Shown one piece after another: positions 5,171 to 8,038 of a stretch of 8,038 nt of DNA. The notes beneath the pieces are model-generated. The model did no database searches. It was not told where the DNA came from and was given only the letters and a program-made list of their open reading frames with translations. Origin of the DNA: DASWIP01 sp036397635 (GTDB lineage: Bacteria; Actinomycetota; AC-67). The number at the start of each line of letters is the position of its first letter. Within the stretch, counting starts at the first letter, position 1. The position numbers were made by a program, and so were the translations under genes. The DNA lies in the NCBI GenBank assembly GCA_036397635.1, contig DASWIP010000049.1:1-8038 (forward strand). The letters run 5' to 3'.

Positions 5171-8038
5171 TCAGCCTCGCTTGTCCTTCCGAAAACCCTT
5201 GCGAGGTGGCAGAGAACCCGGTCGCAGGCTGGGCGCCCTCGGGAGCGACGGTAGCTTCGGCGGCTTCGCCTTCAACGCGTCTTGGAGCAGCTTCAGCGCG
5301 GTCGCCATCTGCGGATCGCGTCCGGCCGCGTGGTCCTGCGGCGTGATGTCGACGTCGTGATCGGGATCGGTACCGTAGTTCTCCAGGCCCCAGCCCACGT
5401 CGGTGAACCAGGTGTGGAACTCGGGCTGTGTGGTCACCGACCCGTCGGCCAGATGGTGCCGCGGCCAGATGCCGACGACACCTCCCCAGGTGCGCTTTCC
5501 GACGACCGGTCCGAGCTTCATGAGCTTGAAAGCGTGCGTGAAGATGTCGCCGTCCGAACCGGCCTGCTCGTTGGTCAGGCAGACCATAGGCCCGAAGACC
5601 GAGTCCGCCGGGTACGGCTCGGGAACGCCCCAGCGGGCGAGCCCGTACGCGATGCGCTTGCGCGCGAGCTTCTCGAGGATGATCTCGGACACGTGACCGC
5701 CGCCGTTGAAGCGGACGTCCACGACCAGCGCGTCGCGCTCGACCTCGGAGAGGTAGTACCGGTGGAACTCCGACCAGCCGAGCGGTCCCATGTTCGGGAT
5801 GTGGACGTAGCCGGCGCGGCCGCGCGTCGCCTTGTGGACGTGGGCGCGGCCGGCCTCGACCCATGCGCGGTACCTCGCGGGGCGCTCGTCTTCCATCGTC
5901 TGAACCAGCACCGTGCGCGGCTTCGCCCCTTTGGCGTCGCCGATGGTCAGCTCGACCATCTGTCCCGCCTGGTTGACCAGGAGTGCCTGCGGCGGGCGCT
6001 CGGGCGTGCAGCGGCGACCGTTGACCGCCAGGATCGTCTCACCCTCGCGGACGTTGACGCCGGGCGCGAGCAGCGGTGAGGTCGCGCGCGGTTCCCACGC
6101 GTCGCCCCGAACGATCCGCAGGATCGTGTACAGGCCTGTGCCCCGGTCGAACGACAGGTCGGCGCCGAGGTGGCCGAGCGGGTACTGGGGCGCCGGCCGG
6201 TAGTCGCCACCGATCTCGTAGGCGTGCGACGTGCCGAGCTCGCCCTGGAACTCCCAGATCAGATCCGAGAACTCGGTGCGGGATGAGACGCGCTCGACCA
6301 GCGGACGGTACCGCTCGCGCATCGCCGGCCAGTCGATGCCGCTCATGTCGGAGGTCCAGAAGTGGTCGCGCTGCAGTCGCCAGATCTCGCCGAACATCTG
6401 CCGCCACTCGGTCGCCGGATCCACCGAGACGCGCAGGCGCTTGAGGTCGAGCCAGCCGGAGCGACGGCCGGGCTCGTTGTCGCCGTTCTTCGACTCGGGC
6501 TTCTCACCGGCCTTGACGGCGCGCAGACCCCGGAGCGCCCGGTACACCAGCGTCGCGGCGTCGCGCGCGACCGTGAACTCGACCACGCCGTCGGTGAGCG
6601 TTTCGTGGCGCTGCTTGCTGAAGTCGTACATCTCGAGCGTCGCGGTCTCGGGAAGCGCGTCGTACCACGACAGATCGAGCGAGCCGCGGACCGGGAACGA
6701 GGTGAACACAGCGCGGTCGCCCTTGACGCCGGCGATCTGCCGGTAGTCGCTCTCGGGCACCGGGATCGACACGATGCGATCACCGATCCCCTCGATGTCG
6801 ATGCGCACGCGCTCGCCCCAGGGCTTCTTGCTCTCATCCCTCTTCTTCTCTTCGTCTTCCTCGGCGCCGAGGCCGCGCGGTTCGGGCACCAGCGGCGAGC
6901 GCGCCTCCGCCTGCAGCGTGACGACGTAGGGCCGCGAACCTTTCGGGAAACTCAGATCGAAGAAATGTGCGTCGTAGACCGGATCGAACGTGCGGCGCGA
7001 CAGGAAGAACAGCCAGCGGCCCTTCGGATCGAACGCGGGCGCGTAGTCGGCGAACTCGGGCCGGGTCAGTTGATGACCGGCCACGCCGGGGATGTCGTAC
7101 AGCTTGATCGAGCGCGTGCGCGCGGATAGGGGGATCGAGTACGCGAGCCAGGTGCCGTCGGGTGAGAATGCGAGATCCTCGACGCGCCCGTGAGCCGAAC
7201 GGTCGATCACGATCGCGGCGCCCTTCTTCACATCGACCAACACCAGCTCGTGGCGATGGTTGGCGATCGCGACGTGATCGGTGGCGGGATTGGCGAGCAT
7301 CTCGATCGGCCGGCCGACGTCGGCCTTCAGACGCTTCACCTTGCCGCTGCCGAGGATCTCGAGCTGCTCCTCACCGCTCGCGTCGCTGATCACAGCGAGG
7401 CGTTCGCCGTCGTGGAGCCACTGGCCGAAGCGATACCGCACGCCGTCGGCATCGCCGTGCTCGGTCACGGCACCCTCCCAGAGAGGCATCGAGAACAGCT
7501 TGCCGCGGACCTCGAGCGCGACCGAATGCCCTTCCGGATGCACGGCGAAGCCCTGCAGGAATCGCTCGGCCGGGACGAACTTGCGCGCCCGCTGCGTGCG
7601 CGACGACGGCACCGACACGTCGATCTCGTGGTGATCGTCTGCCGCCGGGTCGAGCACCCAGATGTCCGCTGCGTGCTGGTAGGCGATGCGCCGGCCATCG
7701 GTCGAGGCGAAGCGCGCGTAGTACTCGTCGTGATCGGTGTGGCGCTGCACGTCCTTGCCGTCTGGCGCGCACGAGTAGATGTTGCCGATGCCTTCGTGGT
7801 CTGAGACGAAGAACACGCGCTCGCCGACCCACATCGGGTGCGCCAGGTTGCCGCCGAGGTCGGGCATGCGCACGAAGCGACCCTTGCCGCGCGCGTCCAC
7901 CCACAGATGCCCGGCCGTCCCACCGCGGTAGCGCTTCCAGCGCGCGGGATCGATCGTGTTGCGGCCGAGGGCGACCTTGCCCTTCGGCCCGTAGGCGATC
8001 TCGGATGCAAGGCCGTGGGGGAGTCGTCGCGGCTCGCC
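5171..8038 (-). CDS. tricorn-type S41 serine protease (N-terminus outside window)
   Basis: These are the last 955 residues of a tricorn protease homologue, a large cytosolic enzyme that cuts peptides, such as those released by the proteasome, into short fragments. The frame stays open to the window edge, and the residues before the GTG at 7900 (LGRNTIDPARWKRYRGG) belong to the family, so that GTG is not the start. Visible numbering: a TolB/WD40-like beta-propeller region (1 to about 500, e.g. LAFSPDGTWLAYS), a charged linker (about 385-405), the C1 domain with S604-H605 (GTSHAYE), a PDZ domain (about 628-715), and the S41 core with nucleophile S828 (NEQAGSDGD) and E886 (GLENYGTDPD). The 58-residue spacing from S828 to E886 equals that of S965 and E1023 in Thermoplasma tricorn, so the site looks intact. 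About 130-140 N-terminal residues are probably missing. The tail is Pro-rich and basic. Confidence 0.93.
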   Translation of the reverse strand, partial: GEPRRLPHGLASEIAYGPKGKVALGRNTIDPARWKRYRGGTAGHLWVDARGKGRFVRMPDLGGNLAHPMWVGERVFFVSDHEGIGNIYSCAPDGKDVQRHTDHDEYYARFASTDGRRIAYQHAADIWVLDPAADDHHEIDVSVPSSRTQRARKFVPAERFLQGFAVHPEGHSVALEVRGKLFSMPLWEGAVTEHGDADGVRYRFGQWLHDGERLAVISDASGEEQLEILGSGKVKRLKADVGRPIEMLANPATDHVAIANHRHELVLVDVKKGAAIVIDRSAHGRVEDLAFSPDGTWLAYSIPLSARTRSIKLYDIPGVAGHQLTRPEFADYAPAFDPKGRWLFFLSRRTFDPVYDAHFFDLSFPKGSRPYVVTLQAEARSPLVPEPRGLGAEEDEEKKRDESKKPWGERVRIDIEGIGDRIVSIPVPESDYRQIAGVKGDRAVFTSFPVRGSLDLSWYDALPETATLEMYDFSKQRHETLTDGVVEFTVARDAATLVYRALRGLRAVKAGEKPESKNGDNEPGRRSGWLDLKRLRVSVDPATEWRQMFGEIWRLQRDHFWTSDMSGIDWPAMRERYRPLVERVSSRTEFSDLIWEFQGELGTSHAYEIGGDYRPAPQYPLGHLGADLSFDRGTGLYTILRIVRGDAWEPRATSPLLAPGVNVREGETILAVNGRRCTPERPPQALLVNQAGQMVELTIGDAKGAKPRTVLVQTMEDERPARYRAWVEAGRAHVHKATRGRAGYVHIPNMGPLGWSEFHRYYLSEVERDALVVDVRFNGGGHVSEIILEKLARKRIAYGLARWGVPEPYPADSVFGPMVCLTNEQAGSDGDIFTHAFKLMKLGPVVGKRTWGGVVGIWPRHHLADGSVTTQPEFHTWFTDVGWGLENYGTDPDHDVDITPQDHAAGRDPQMATALKLLQDALKAKPPKLPSLPRAPSLRPGSLPPRKGFRKDKRG

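Noticed and set aside
4653..5864. 403-codon - strand open frame overlapping the protease and TadE genes
   Set aside because: It is Arg/Pro/Ala-rich, lacks recognisable motifs, and is the out-of-frame shadow of two strongly supported genes in GC-rich DNA.
5282..7129. Two long + strand open frames (5282-6079 and 6362-7129) antisense to the protease
   Set aside because: Their low-information Arg/Ala/Asp-rich translations are typical antisense shadows of a GC-rich gene; there is no domain and no ribosome binding site.
7898..7900. GTG at 7900 as the start of the tricorn protease
   Set aside because: The 46 codons upstream are open and encode conserved tricorn sequence (LGRNTIDPARWKRYRGG), so this is an internal valine.

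Overview
The window is very GC-rich (I estimate two-thirds to 70% by eye) with strong G/C bias at third codon positions. It carries gene families typical of Actinomycetota: a class E-type sortase, TadE-like pseudopilins of the 'helicase/secretion neighbourhood' type, and the C-terminal part of the matching DEAH-box helicase. I read it as chromosomal DNA of a high-GC actinobacterium, probably environmental or deep-branching. The exact lineage cannot be fixed from 8 kb.

Layout. Only the leftmost gene is on the + strand: the last 370 codons of a DUF1998 (MrfA/YprA-like) DEAH-box helicase, ending at 1114. Everything else reads leftward on the - strand. From right to left these are: the last 955 codons of a tricorn-type S41 protease (8038-5171, N-terminus outside the window); two TadE-like pseudopilin proteins overlapping by 4 bp (5023-4631 and 4634-4236); a small split-barrel flavin/F420-type oxidoreductase 18 bp further on (4217-3744); a membrane-anchored sortase (3612-2824); a secreted cysteine-rich protein with a Ser/Pro stalk and a C-terminal membrane/sorting segment (2726-1404); and an 87-residue zinc-ribbon protein (1331-1068), whose 3' end overlaps the helicase 3' end by 47 bp. 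Coding density is high and no gene-free stretch exceeds 147 bp. I see no rRNA, tRNA, CRISPR array or insertion sequence.

How the genes may work together. The helicase and TadE-like genes belong to a neighbourhood known from other actinobacteria, in which a Tad/Flp-type secretion or pilus locus lies close to this helicase. Here the interval between them holds a cell-envelope module: a sortase followed by what looks like its substrate. The Tad motor, membrane platform and Flp pilin genes are not visible; a tricorn protease gene sits where they might be expected. The most interesting point is the sortase/substrate pair. The substrate has the architecture of a cell-wall sorting signal but no canonical LPxTG or LAxTG; the nearest motif is LASPGG, followed by an acidic spacer, a hydrophobic helix and a basic tail. 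Most of the rest is recognisable housekeeping or envelope biology. I found no clear evidence of a wholly new system, only an unusual arrangement.
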